A stretch of DNA of 64,000 nt from Salipiger mangrovisoli (GTDB taxonomy: Bacteria > Pseudomonadota > Alphaproteobacteria > Rhodobacterales > Rhodobacteraceae), in assembly GCF_015223355.1 (NCBI RefSeq), contig NZ_JADFFK010000017.1, positions 62,001-126,000 of the forward strand, read 5' to 3'. Shown here in pieces: positions 53,906-61,668 of the stretch. Made by a program: the position numbers and the translations under genes. The notes under the pieces are model-generated. The model did not search any database. It was not told where the DNA came from and saw only the letters and a program-made list of their open reading frames with translations. The stretch's first letter is position 1. Each line of letters opens with the position of its first letter.

Positions 53906-54229
53906 ATGACCCCGCAACTCGATCTACAATCATTGCCAAAAGAAGATCTGGTGGCGCTGAGCAAGAAAGTTGACAAAGCTCTCGCCGACTATGACGTCCG
54001 CAAGAAAGCCGAGGCTCGAGCCGCCGCCGAGGCTCTTGCAAAGGAAGCCGGGTACTCCCTCTCGGAATTGATGGAGGCCGGCAGCACCAAAGGCTCGAAA
54101 GGCACGCCCAAGTACGCACACCCCGAGAACTCGGCCCAAACGTGGACTGGCCGAGGACGAAAGCCGAAATGGGTTGAGGAACACCTTGCTGCTGGTGGTG
54201 ATCTCGAAGCCTTGGCAATCGCTAAGTAA
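53906..54229 (+). CDS. H-NS-family nucleoid-associated protein (HvrA-like)
   Basis: A 107-aa protein. The N-terminal half (about 5-50: LQSLPKEDLVALSKKVDKAL) is a helical oligomerisation domain. The C-terminal half holds the H-NS DNA-binding core, KYAHPENSAQTWTGRGRKPK with the RGRKP minor-groove hook, then WVEEHLAAGGDLEAL. It silences AT-rich foreign DNA. The start ATG has GGAG 7 nt upstream. A plasmid copy may keep transfer genes quiet after conjugation, as suggested for H-NS stealth proteins. Confidence 0.92.
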   Translation: MTPQLDLQSLPKEDLVALSKKVDKALADYDVRKKAEARAAAEALAKEAGYSLSELMEAGSTKGSKGTPKYAHPENSAQTWTGRGRKPKWVEEHLAAGGDLEALAIAK

Positions 54230-54248
54230 GCATAACGATTTCGGAACT

Positions 54249-54272
54249 AACCCCGACCGAAAAGGCGGGGTT
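54249..54272 (+). terminator. Terminator of the H-NS-like gene
   Basis: A 7-bp GC-rich stem AACCCCG/CGGGGTT with a 10-nt loop, followed by GGTTCT, 20 nt after the stop codon. The short T run makes it moderate. Confidence 0.5.
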
Positions 54273-54420
54273 GGTTCTGGCGGGAGATGTATTGCTTCGG
54301 CTCAGCATCGGCCGAATGCCATCGCCCGGCCCGAGTTTACTCGCGAGGATGTGAACTCGGACGTGTCCGCGCATGAGGGCGCGCCGCGCGATATGTCCCT
54401 CCCACCAGCCCCAGGCTTCG

Positions 54421-54849
54421 CTACACACCGAACACGACGTGACCTTCTTCGTCGATTGGCCAGGCTGGATTCCACGCGATCTCCCAGATGTGGCCATCGG
54501 GGTCCGCGACGTAGCCGCGGACGCCACCGTAGGGCGGTGCATCGGCCTATCGGAGGACGGTCGCCCCCGCGGCCACGAGCGTTTTGATGACGCTGTCCAC
54601 ATCCCCTTCCTCGGGCACATTGTGAGCGAGCGACATGGCACCCGCCGGGGGCAGGTCGCTGGCCCTGGCATCTTCTTCAAGCGATGCCTTCAACCACGTC
54701 CCGAACACGAGGCCGTTCATCTGGTAGAAGACGATCTCCGCGTTCTCGAATACCGGGGCCCAACCGAAGCCATCGCCATAGAACCTTTTGGATTTTTCGA
54801 GATCGGAAACTCCAAGGGTGATCACCGAGATCTGTTGCTGCATGTCCAT
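54421..54849 (-). pseudogene. VOC-family (glyoxalase-like) gene with one in-frame amber codon
   Basis: From MDMQQQISVITLGVSDLEKS the frame reads a normal vicinal-oxygen-chelate domain up to VAAGATVLR at 54550. There a TAG codon (54547-54549) interrupts it. Without any shift the same frame continues ADAPPYGGVRGYVADPDGH, then WEIAWNPAW and a true stop at 54421. The part after TAG holds the second VOC metal Glu region, so the truncated product (about 100 aa) would be inactive. Everything else is intact, so the mutation is recent, or the TAG is a sequencing error or read through. Confidence 0.8.
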
Positions 54850-54988
54850 GTCCTCTGAGCTCGCCTGCACAACATGCGCAGGCGCTTGGACCATGGGACG
54901 CGGCAATCGGAGCGCCGATGCGCGAAAGGACCCGTTCGCGGGGGCCGGGCCAACCGCACCGACCTAACCTGTTTCTGGTATCGCCAAA

Positions 54989-55198
54989 CTACTCACCGTG
55001 CCCCCGCGATGCAACCAAGCCGGAAATCAGGGTCTGCGCGACATCAGGTTTGAACGGTTTGAGCTTGCCACTGGCCTTCGAGTCTTCATCGATCTGCCGA
55101 CCCAAAACTCTCAAGACCTTGCGTGTTCGCCCCCTTTCGGCCTCACCGAATTCCTCAGACACATCGCGAGAGCCGCTCTCTATATTCCGCAATCGCAT
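54989..55198 (-). CDS. Small hypothetical protein
   Basis: A possible 69-aa basic product (MRLRNIESGSRDVSEEFGEA...), overlapping the end of the next upstream gene by 44 nt in another frame. Its composition (many Glu, Arg, Lys; KPFKPDVAQTLISGLVASRG at the end) is protein-like. No ribosome binding site is clear. It could be a chance frame. Confidence 0.3.
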   Translation of the reverse strand: MRLRNIESGSRDVSEEFGEAERGRTRKVLRVLGRQIDEDSKASGKLKPFKPDVAQTLISGLVASRGHGE

Positions 55199-55637
55199 CG
55201 TCAGCCGACAAATCGGCCCGCCTTGCGAGTTCGATGGCAAGGTCGAGATCACTTACCTCCGAATAAGCCTCCACCTCGGCCGATGAGAGAAGACCCCCAT
55301 CGTTGTCCATCAGTCCGGTTGCCTCGCACTCACGGCTCGCGCTGAGCGCGCTGAGCTGCATGTCATCCAATGACCGGAAACGACGGCGCTTGAGCTCACC
55401 GAGGTATGTCGTCTTCATGTCGTCTATAGTTTGCAACCAGTGGCCATGCCGCCCCAGCTTCCATTCCCGCCAACCGACGTCGGGATCGTCAAAGATTTCA
55501 CCGGCCGCGATCATCTGATAAAAGTCATGCAATCGCGTGGCATTTCGCTCGTATCGGTTCGACACGAGCTCGTCGAGTTCGCGGCAGCGCCCTATTCGGC
55601 GTCTCAGTGCGGCGTCCGACAACATTCTCACGGTCAT
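55155..55637 (-). CDS. Hypothetical cytoplasmic protein
   Basis: A 160-aa helical protein with many charged and aromatic residues (RLHDFYQMIAAGEIFDDPDV, WREWKLGRHGHWLQTIDDMK) and an acidic C-terminal helix (SDLDLAIELARRADLSADDA). No signal peptide, membrane segment or known motif is seen. The ATG follows a moderate purine stretch. It lies alone in the cargo region. The composition is convincing, but the family is not recognised. Confidence 0.5.
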   Translation of the reverse strand: MTVRMLSDAALRRRIGRCRELDELVSNRYERNATRLHDFYQMIAAGEIFDDPDVGWREWKLGRHGHWLQTIDDMKTTYLGELKRRRFRSLDDMQLSALSASRECEATGLMDNDGGLLSSAEVEAYSEVSDLDLAIELARRADLSADDAIAEYRERLSRCV

Positions 55638-56034
55638 ATCGTACCTCTGCTCCTACCCAATGACTTCGGCACCTCTGCGAGCGCCCCGATCAATTCCTGT
55701 TCTTTTAGGGCAACCTAACTGCCTGCGAAATCAACTTTAGCGGGTGGCGTCGGCGAGCGCGACGCGCGCATGTGGGACGCAAACTTGGTGCCGCGCTGTG
55801 ATCCTCCTCCCCGCCGTGCAGCGACAATTTTTCCAGGCTGGAGAAGCGCAACATGGGCGCAGTCCTCGCCCGTTCAAGAACGGCCCTGCCGTCCGTCGCT
55901 CATGTCGAGAGAAATCAAATCTTCAGCAGGTTTCGGTGTAATCGCAGTGCTCAGACACCATATATATGACGCAACTTGGAGCTGGGGTCGTTGCCCTTGA
56001 GTTCTCCGACCCCGGGAATGGGAAGGAGAAGATT
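55638..56034. other. Intergenic stretch of about 400 bp
   Basis: It lies between two divergent genes (55155-55637 leftward, 56035-56367 rightward). AAGGAG at 56022-56027 is the ribosome binding site of the rightward gene. TATATATGACG near 55960 is AT-rich and could be part of its promoter. Nothing else was recognised. Confidence 0.4.
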
Positions 56035-56367
56035 ATGTGGAAACGTCTGATAAGTCTCAGCCTGACATTTGGACTGGCCGCCGCCGGACCGCCGGCATCG
56101 GCGCAGATGGTCTGCGGACTCCACGAGAGCATCACCGGAACGCTCGAAAGCACCTACGACGAAGCGCTTGTCGGGCGTGGACTTCAGTCTGCAACGCGCA
56201 TGCTTGAAGTCTGGCGCGCAGCTGAGGAGGGAAACTGGACGATCCTTGCTGTGCATCCCGATGGGCTCGCCTGCGTCGTGGCCAGCGGGGAAGCCTGGAT
56301 CGACGTGCCGCCAAGGCCGGCAGGGGTAGCAGCGAGTGCCTACCGGGCAGCTGAGAGCGAGGAGTAA
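56035..56367 (+). CDS. Small exported hypothetical protein
   Basis: A 110-aa product with a signal peptide (MWKRLISLSLTFGLAAAGPP, cut near ASA-QMVC). The mature part has a Cys near its start (MVCGLHESITGTLESTYDEA) and a second (GLACVVASGEAWIDV), possibly forming one disulfide. GAAGGAG precedes the ATG. Periplasmic location is predicted; the function is unknown. It precedes the convergent end of virD4 by about 250 bp. Confidence 0.6.
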   Translation: MWKRLISLSLTFGLAAAGPPASAQMVCGLHESITGTLESTYDEALVGRGLQSATRMLEVWRAAEEGNWTILAVHPDGLACVVASGEAWIDVPPRPAGVAASAYRAAESEE

Positions 56368-56421
56368 CCGCCAACCCTCATCGAGCGGATGCGGAAGGCG
56401 CTCTCAGGCGGCCATGAGCCC

Positions 56422-56505
56422 TGTCACCGGGTGCAGCCTTTAAAGGCTGAGAAGCGAAGCTCGAGGGCCGGGGTTGCCGACCTCGAACTCGCGGACCCGG
56501 TGACA
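56422..56505. other. Folded element closed by an 11-bp inverted repeat
   Basis: An 84-nt segment closed by TGTCACCGGGT (56422-56432) and ACCCGGTGACA (56495-56505), a perfect 11-bp stem. Inside are CAGCC/GGCTG around TTTAAA (56434-56449) and TCGAGG/CCTCGA. The whole can fold like a three-way junction. It lies about 110 nt beyond the virD4 stop. It is not a tRNA: there is no T-arm sequence and the closing stem is too long. Role unknown; a terminator, an RNA or an attachment-like site are possible. Confidence 0.5.
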
Positions 56506-56613
56506 AAATTCATGCCATCCCCGCAGCAGGTACAGTTTTTCAGGGCCAAAGACCATTTTTCAGGCCCGGCGGTGCGCCGGACACGAGGATGTGCCGCCCG
56601 TGGCAAAGGCTTC

Positions 56614-58575
56614 CTAGACCTTCTCGCTTTCCTCCTTCTGCACATCCCCACCAGCATCCTCAAACTTCGCCAAATCCGTCGCGCCCGCCCGCTTAGGCCG
56701 CCGCCGGGAGGCCGCCCCGCTTTCCCCGCCCTTGTTCCGCTTTGTCTCCGCCCGCGCCCGCATCTCGGCAAACCGCGCGCCGTACTGCTGGCAGGTTTCG
56801 ACCGTCTCCTCCGCCTGCGTAATCTGCGCCAGGCTCGCGACCTTCCGCTTCGGCCTGGCGGTCAGCGGCGGATAGGGCAGCGCGTGCCCGTGCCGCGCCG
56901 CCTCAATCGGTCCGAAGTGGTGGTCCTCGTAGGACGTGATCCGATGCGCCTTGATGGGATATTGCCCCTCCGGCAGGATCAGCACCTCGTCGATCGGGAA
57001 CTGCAGGAGCTTGCCCGGTGAAAGCAACGCCCTCTCTTCGCTGCGGCGACTGATATTGGCGCTGTCGTCGAGCTCGCGAATGCGGCTCTGGCTTTCGGTC
57101 TTCGACACCACGGTGTGTTTGCCCAGCATGTCCGACAGGACCGTCGCCGTGTGGTCCTCCTGCGGCGTCATGAAGATTTTCACCCCGGCCCCGGCCATGA
57201 GCGCGCGGCGCCCGGCCTCGCCATAGAGCGAGGGGTTGTCGAGACCGGCGATCGACTGGGTGATGATGAAGAATCGTCCCCCGAAGGAGCGGATGGTCTT
57301 GATGCTGTTCTCCACGAGCGGCTGGCGGCCGAGCTGGTCGAACTCGTCCATCAGGAACATCACCGTGTAGGGCTCGTCGGGGCCCGGCTCGGCCCGCTGC
57401 AGCGACGCGATGCCCTCGGCGAAGAGAAGGCGCACCAGCGGCGCCAGCGTGGTCAGGTGCTCGGACTGCGTGGTGATGTAGAGCGTCTGCGCCTCGCGGC
57501 GGAAACTGGTCAAATCGAAGTCGTTCTCCAGCGTCGCGCGGACCACCGAAGGATCATCCCAGAGCTGGAAGCCGGCACCATTGATCACCGAGCGGTAGCT
57601 GTCGGTGATTTTCTGGCTCATCCCCGCCATCTCGGAAAAGATCGTCGCGACGATGGGGATGTCGGTCATCTCGGCGTACTCGCGGTACGTCTCCTCGGTC
57701 TTGCCGCCGCCCCCGAAGATCTCCTTGGCAAAGCCGAGGTTTGGCCGGCCCTGCTCGATGGCAAAGAGACAGGAGGCGACGAAGAGCCGCTTGCCGGCCT
57801 GGTAGAAGCCCTTGGCCGCATCTCCCTGCACAACCAGGAATTGGTCGGCCAGGATATTGAGCGCGGTATACTGCTGCTCCGGCGACGACATGGCCGCGAT
57901 CCGCGCCAGCGGGTTGAAGCGATGTGTCCGGGTGGAAGGCCCGTCTTCGGTCTCCACGTAATCGAAGGGCGAGAAATACCAGATGCGGTTCCCGAGACCC
58001 TTCTGGCGATGGATCGCGGTTTTCTCGAAGTTCTCGCCTTTCACATCGAGCACGATGGCGCTGCCGCCATGATGCAGAAGGTTCGGTCTGACAAAGCCCA
58101 CACCTTTGCCGCGCCCGGACGGGGCCACCATGATGAAATGAGGAAACCGGTTCGGCGTGGCGGAGATGTAGAGCCCCTGCTTTTCCGGCCCCGTGGTCTT
58201 GCCAAAGACGAACCCCTCCTCGGAGATCGGTTTGACCATCTTGTTGCGCCGCATCTCCCGCCGCGACTGGAAATGCGCGTCATCATAGCTGGTGAGCCGG
58301 CCGCGGTAGACCCCGGCGACCCCCACGGTCACGAGACCAAGCGCCACCGATCCGTTGATAAGACCCATCACCTGCAGCGCGTCCGGATTGGCCTGAAGCG
58401 CGGGCCAGCTCCAGCGCAGGAACCAGGGCTCAAGCGGATCGAGACTGTTTAAACTCTCACGGAATACGAGCGCGCCGTAGATCGTGGCGAGCATGGAACC
58501 GATGTAGCCGCCGGCCAGCACACCGCCCGTGACCGCGAGCGGGTAGCGCCACGCCGTATCTAGATTCTGGATCAT
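56614..58575 (-). CDS. virD4: Type IV coupling protein VirD4/TraG
   Basis: A 653-aa inner-membrane ATPase that brings the relaxase-DNA complex to the VirB channel. Two N-terminal membrane helices (about 12-35 and 60-85) precede Walker A VAPSGRGKGVGFVRP near 150, Walker B YTVMFLMDEFDQLGR near 400 and ITQSIAGLDNPSLYG after it. The C-terminus is basic. The start ATG at 58575 has GGAGG upstream. It is downstream of the relaxase gene. Part of it is duplicated as a broken copy at 10720-10992. Confidence 0.95.
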   Translation of the reverse strand: MIQNLDTAWRYPLAVTGGVLAGGYIGSMLATIYGALVFRESLNSLDPLEPWFLRWSWPALQANPDALQVMGLINGSVALGLVTVGVAGVYRGRLTSYDDAHFQSRREMRRNKMVKPISEEGFVFGKTTGPEKQGLYISATPNRFPHFIMVAPSGRGKGVGFVRPNLLHHGGSAIVLDVKGENFEKTAIHRQKGLGNRIWYFSPFDYVETEDGPSTRTHRFNPLARIAAMSSPEQQYTALNILADQFLVVQGDAAKGFYQAGKRLFVASCLFAIEQGRPNLGFAKEIFGGGGKTEETYREYAEMTDIPIVATIFSEMAGMSQKITDSYRSVINGAGFQLWDDPSVVRATLENDFDLTSFRREAQTLYITTQSEHLTTLAPLVRLLFAEGIASLQRAEPGPDEPYTVMFLMDEFDQLGRQPLVENSIKTIRSFGGRFFIITQSIAGLDNPSLYGEAGRRALMAGAGVKIFMTPQEDHTATVLSDMLGKHTVVSKTESQSRIRELDDSANISRRSEERALLSPGKLLQFPIDEVLILPEGQYPIKAHRITSYEDHHFGPIEAARHGHALPYPPLTARPKRKVASLAQITQAEETVETCQQYGARFAEMRARAETKRNKGGESGAASRRRPKRAGATDLAKFEDAGGDVQKEESEKV

Positions 58576-58597
58576 CGTCAGGGATCCTCCCGTCTGC

Positions 58598-60505
58598 TTA
58601 GAGTTCGTGCCCGTCCTCAATGTCCAAGCCACGCTCTGCGGCATGCTCGGCCGCGAGCTCGGCCTGCCGGACCTGCGCCATCGCCTGGTAGGCCTCCACG
58701 GTCTCGCGCTCGCGGGCCCCCTGCCCCACCACGAGGTCGGCTTCGTTCTTCAACTCAGCGGCGACCGCCGCCCGAACCGCAGGATCGCGGATCTCATCCT
58801 GCAGCGGGGTGCTGTCCCCTTCGAGGACCTGTGCGAGCTCCGCGTCCGAGAGCGCCTCCGCCATCCGATCGACCAGGCTCTCGATGGCGGGCACATCGGC
58901 AAGATAGTGGTACTTGTCCACGGTCAGCAGCTGGTCGAGCGCCAGTTGCTCGACAAGGTCCCGCGGCACCGCCACGCCGTCGATGATCCGATGCCCCTCT
59001 TCCAGCACCCTGGTCAGCCGTGCGGAGGCGCCTTCGTCCAGGCTTTCCGCCCGGCCGCGCCACAGCGCCGCCTGAGCCAGGGAGTGGTCTCCCTGCGCCG
59101 CGTATTCGGCCACCTCGTCCGGCGTCGTGCCAAGCTGCGCCATAAGATCCGCATCCTGCGCAAAGGCGGCGGCCAGCGCCTCGCGCATGTCATCCAGCGT
59201 GCTGTCGATCTGCCGCACGCGTGGATCTTCCGCCTCGAGCCCGTCCCGTACGTGCTGCAGCGACGCGGGGGTGAGATGCGCAAAGAAATCGTCGCGCGTC
59301 TCAGCCATCATCACGTGGTCCTTGAAGAAGGGATCGGCCTGGGTGGCGGACAAGAGCTCGGCGCTGGTGCGGGAGAACTCCGCCTCCATCCGCACCCGCT
59401 CCGGCCCGGCCTCCATCGCCTGAATGCTCTCCCAGGTTTCTCGCGCCTCGGCCAGCAACTGCTCGCGCGCCTGCGTCATGGCCGCGACAGGATCAAAGCT
59501 CTGGTCCTGGGTCATGGCGGATGTCGTGGACGACATCAGGGTATCGGGCTCAGCCATAAGAGAGCCTCCTTCTTCTAGGGTTTGCGCCGACGCGAAGAAC
59601 GCCTGCGACAGCTTTTCCATGAACGCGTTTCCGGGACCGGACAGCGAGGCGAGCAGACCAAGACTGGAATACTGCCGCGCAAAGTCCTGCACCACCGCGC
59701 GGCGGTGCGCCCTTTCCGCGTCCGACATCGGCGGCGGCGGGACCAGGTCGCCCCGGCCCGTCCTGTCATGCGCCGCGCGATACTCGGTCTCGCGCGGCGG
59801 GTTTTCGATGATCCCGCGCGACAGGCGGTTGGAGGCCACCATGTCGATGCCATGCGCCCGCGAAAGCTCGGCATGGCACTCGCGCATCACGTCGTAGTTC
59901 AGCTCCGACTTCATGCTGATCGACAGGAAGTTGCCCCAGTCGCAGCCGACCTTGTCGACGACAAAATGCGCGTGGATGTGATCCGGATCGCGATGCACCG
60001 CGGCGACGTAGCGCCACTGATCGCCATAGTCGCCGCTGGCAAAGATCGCCTGCCCCCACTCGCGGGCCACCGCCTCGGCCGCCTCGATGCCGGTCCCCTT
60101 GGGAAAGCTCAGGATGATATGATCGGTGTGCCCGCGCCGGGGCGCGCCGCGCCAGGACGAGGACCAGTCCTCAACCGCCCGCGACAAAGTATTGGGCCGT
60201 AGATCACGATCCACCCCGGCGAAGTTCGTCCAGGTGGCATGTGCCGCGTCTTCCCGGGTGATGTAATTGAGCTGACGGGTCAGCTCCTCCTTGGAATGAC
60301 ACCCCCCGGCCCTGATCCTCTTCACCACCGATTGCGGCGATCGCTGCGCATTGCCGGTAAAGGCGCGGAACGACCGGGCCTGCACGCTGCTCTGCGCCGC
60401 GCCCGGAACGCGGGTGCCACTCCCGCCGCTCCGACTGCGGCGCGCAAGGTCCTCGAGCGGATAGCCGAGAACCGCCTCCTCGATCGACAGCGACCCCGCC
60501 CTCAT
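58598..60505 (-). CDS. virD2: VirD2-like relaxase (MobA/VirD2 domain)
   Basis: A 635-aa relaxase that nicks oriT and pilots the strand into the recipient. The relaxase domain is N-terminal (about 55-260): CHSKEELTRQLNYITRED, TDHIILSFPKGTG, and the His triad in VAAVHRDPDHIHAHFVVDK. The candidate nucleophile Tyr lies in RQLNYITRE. The long C-terminal half (about 290-635) is acidic and helical with no primase motifs; it probably carries the secretion signal. It overlaps mobC by 4 nt. The name virD2 is by domain, not by proof of function. Confidence 0.9.
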   Translation of the reverse strand: MRAGSLSIEEAVLGYPLEDLARRSRSGGSGTRVPGAAQSSVQARSFRAFTGNAQRSPQSVVKRIRAGGCHSKEELTRQLNYITREDAAHATWTNFAGVDRDLRPNTLSRAVEDWSSSWRGAPRRGHTDHIILSFPKGTGIEAAEAVAREWGQAIFASGDYGDQWRYVAAVHRDPDHIHAHFVVDKVGCDWGNFLSISMKSELNYDVMRECHAELSRAHGIDMVASNRLSRGIIENPPRETEYRAAHDRTGRGDLVPPPPMSDAERAHRRAVVQDFARQYSSLGLLASLSGPGNAFMEKLSQAFFASAQTLEEGGSLMAEPDTLMSSTTSAMTQDQSFDPVAAMTQAREQLLAEARETWESIQAMEAGPERVRMEAEFSRTSAELLSATQADPFFKDHVMMAETRDDFFAHLTPASLQHVRDGLEAEDPRVRQIDSTLDDMREALAAAFAQDADLMAQLGTTPDEVAEYAAQGDHSLAQAALWRGRAESLDEGASARLTRVLEEGHRIIDGVAVPRDLVEQLALDQLLTVDKYHYLADVPAIESLVDRMAEALSDAELAQVLEGDSTPLQDEIRDPAVRAAVAAELKNEADLVVGQGARERETVEAYQAMAQVRQAELAAEHAAERGLDIEDGHEL

Positions 60506-61038
60506 TTGTCCGCCTCCGGGAAGGCCACATCCGCCAGCGTCCGCCGGCGCGCCACATTGATGAAATTGGTCAACGCCTCGGTCAGATCCCCCACCCGCGC
60601 GTCAAGCTGCGCCACCGTCTTGCCGTCGCGCGCGTTCCACTTGAGCCTTCCGGAGTTGGCCAGCTGGGTCATCTGGTTGAGATTGCGTCCCACCGCCACG
60701 AGCTCGCGCCGGCTCTGCGCCAGCGCCTCGATCTCCTCGACCCGCAGATCAAGCGCCCCGACGGCCAGCCGCATGAGACGGCGCATACCGTCCGACGGCG
60801 TCAGCCCCTCGGCTTCCATCAACGCCTTGAAAGCTGCGTATTCCTCGACACTGACCCGCGTGCCGATCACCGCGCCGTCGGTCGTGGTGTGCGACGAGGC
60901 TGCCTGGTTCCGCACCCGCGCTACCGTCTGCCGCGACCGGCCGCAGCGCCGGGCGATCTCGGCATCGGGATATCCTTCGCCCAGGAGGCGATTGATCTCG
61001 GCAATATCCTTGTGGGTGAGACGGGGCCCGCGGGGCAT
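60502..61038 (-). CDS. mobC: MobC-like relaxosome accessory protein
   Basis: A 178-aa DNA-binding protein. The N-terminal helix-turn-helix (about 5-45: LLGEGYPDAEIARRCGRSRQ) is followed by the MobC-type region RRELVAVGRNLNQMTQLANS (the conserved GxNLNQ motif) and a helical C-terminus (LTEALTNFINVARR). MobC helps the relaxase open oriT. It is the first gene of the leftward mobC-relaxase-virD4 operon and lies next to the candidate oriT. Confidence 0.9.
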   Translation of the reverse strand: MPRGPRLTHKDIAEINRLLGEGYPDAEIARRCGRSRQTVARVRNQAASSHTTTDGAVIGTRVSVEEYAAFKALMEAEGLTPSDGMRRLMRLAVGALDLRVEEIEALAQSRRELVAVGRNLNQMTQLANSGRLKWNARDGKTVAQLDARVGDLTEALTNFINVARRRTLADVAFPEADK

Positions 61039-61123
61039 ATCGCAACCTCAAGCAGCAATCAAAATTCAAACACGCTCTATAGGTGTACAACACAATACCG
61101 TTCCAGCCAACCGACCATGGAGG

Positions 61124-61167
61124 CCGGTTTTCGCCCCTTCGGGGGATTTCCGCTTGCGGAAACCGGT
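61124..61167. other. oriT: Candidate origin of transfer
   Basis: About 90 bp upstream of mobC, nested inverted repeats are found. The outer pair is CCGGTTT (61124-61130)/AAACCGG (61160-61166). Inside it lies a tight hairpin TTTCCGC-TT-GCGGAAA (61147-61162) that runs directly into CCGGT. GAAACCGGT beside a hairpin is the layout of RSF1010/R1162-type oriTs, where the nick lies a few nt beyond. The nic sequence itself (TAAATGCGCCCT type) is not conserved here, so the site is a candidate only. Confidence 0.5.
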
Positions 61168-61312
61168 CAGCCTTCATGGTCTCCGTGTCGCGCCCGGTGA
61201 CCCTTCTGGGTCACTTAGGCAGGGCGCGGTGATCCGCAGGCCAAGAGGGGGCAATCTCGCCCCTGCGAGAGCTGCCGCCGGGGCCGTCCGCGGATCACAC
61301 CCGTCCAGATGC

Positions 61313-61346
61313 GCCTGGCGTGGGGCGCACGCGCCCCACGCCAGGC
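61313..61346. repeat. Perfect 16-bp inverted repeat
   Basis: Arms GCCTGGCGTGGGGCGC and its complement are separated by AC only, making a near-perfect cruciform. A run of eight T follows 19 nt after the right arm (61365-61372). It could be a terminator for rightward transcripts, or a protein-binding or oriT-associated structure. Confidence 0.7.
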
Positions 61347-61447
61347 GGAGAGGGCCAATGTGCGTTTTTTTTGGCCCCCAGTCCCATGTGCGCTCCGCGC
61401 GCAATCTCCGGGCCAAGAAATCTCTGCCGTTGCTGGGTCGCTGGAAC

Positions 61448-61479
61448 GCAGGAGAGCAGGAGAGCAGGAGAGCAGGAGT
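61448..61479. repeat. Tandem 8-bp repeats GCAGGAGA
   Basis: Nearly four head-to-tail copies of GCAGGAGA, 190-220 bp upstream of the virC1-like gene. A related stretch with GCTGGA/GCTGGATC follows. It may be an iteron-like binding site for the VirC proteins, or a simple repeat that varies in number. Confidence 0.7.
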
Positions 61480-61538
61480 AAATGAGTGCACGATCGCTGG
61501 ACTGCTGGATCGGCGGAATGCTGCAGATATTGAAATAT

Positions 61539-61553
61539 TGAGTTTTTAACTCA
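61539..61553. promoter_or_regulatory. Palindrome upstream of the virC1-like gene
   Basis: TGAGTT-TTT-AACTCA, a perfect 6-bp-arm palindrome in an AT-rich patch (TATTGAAATATTGAG), 115 bp before the virC1-like start. It is probably part of the promoter or operator of the virC operon. Confidence 0.5.
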
Positions 61554-61668
61554 TTGAGATGATGAGAGCTTGAGCGCAGGAGCCGTGGCGATGTTGACCG
61601 CTGGAGGCTTGGGGTGCCGGAGGTCTGGCGTCCCGGATATGTGGACCGCAGGACTAGGAGGACCGGGC

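Noticed and set aside
56422-56505. tRNA gene
   Set aside because: A cloverleaf-like fold is possible, but there is no GTTC T-loop, no 7-bp acceptor stem and no plausible anticodon arm.
61448-61479. GCAGGAGA repeats as a CRISPR array
   Set aside because: The units are only 8 bp and directly adjacent without spacers, and no cas genes are present.
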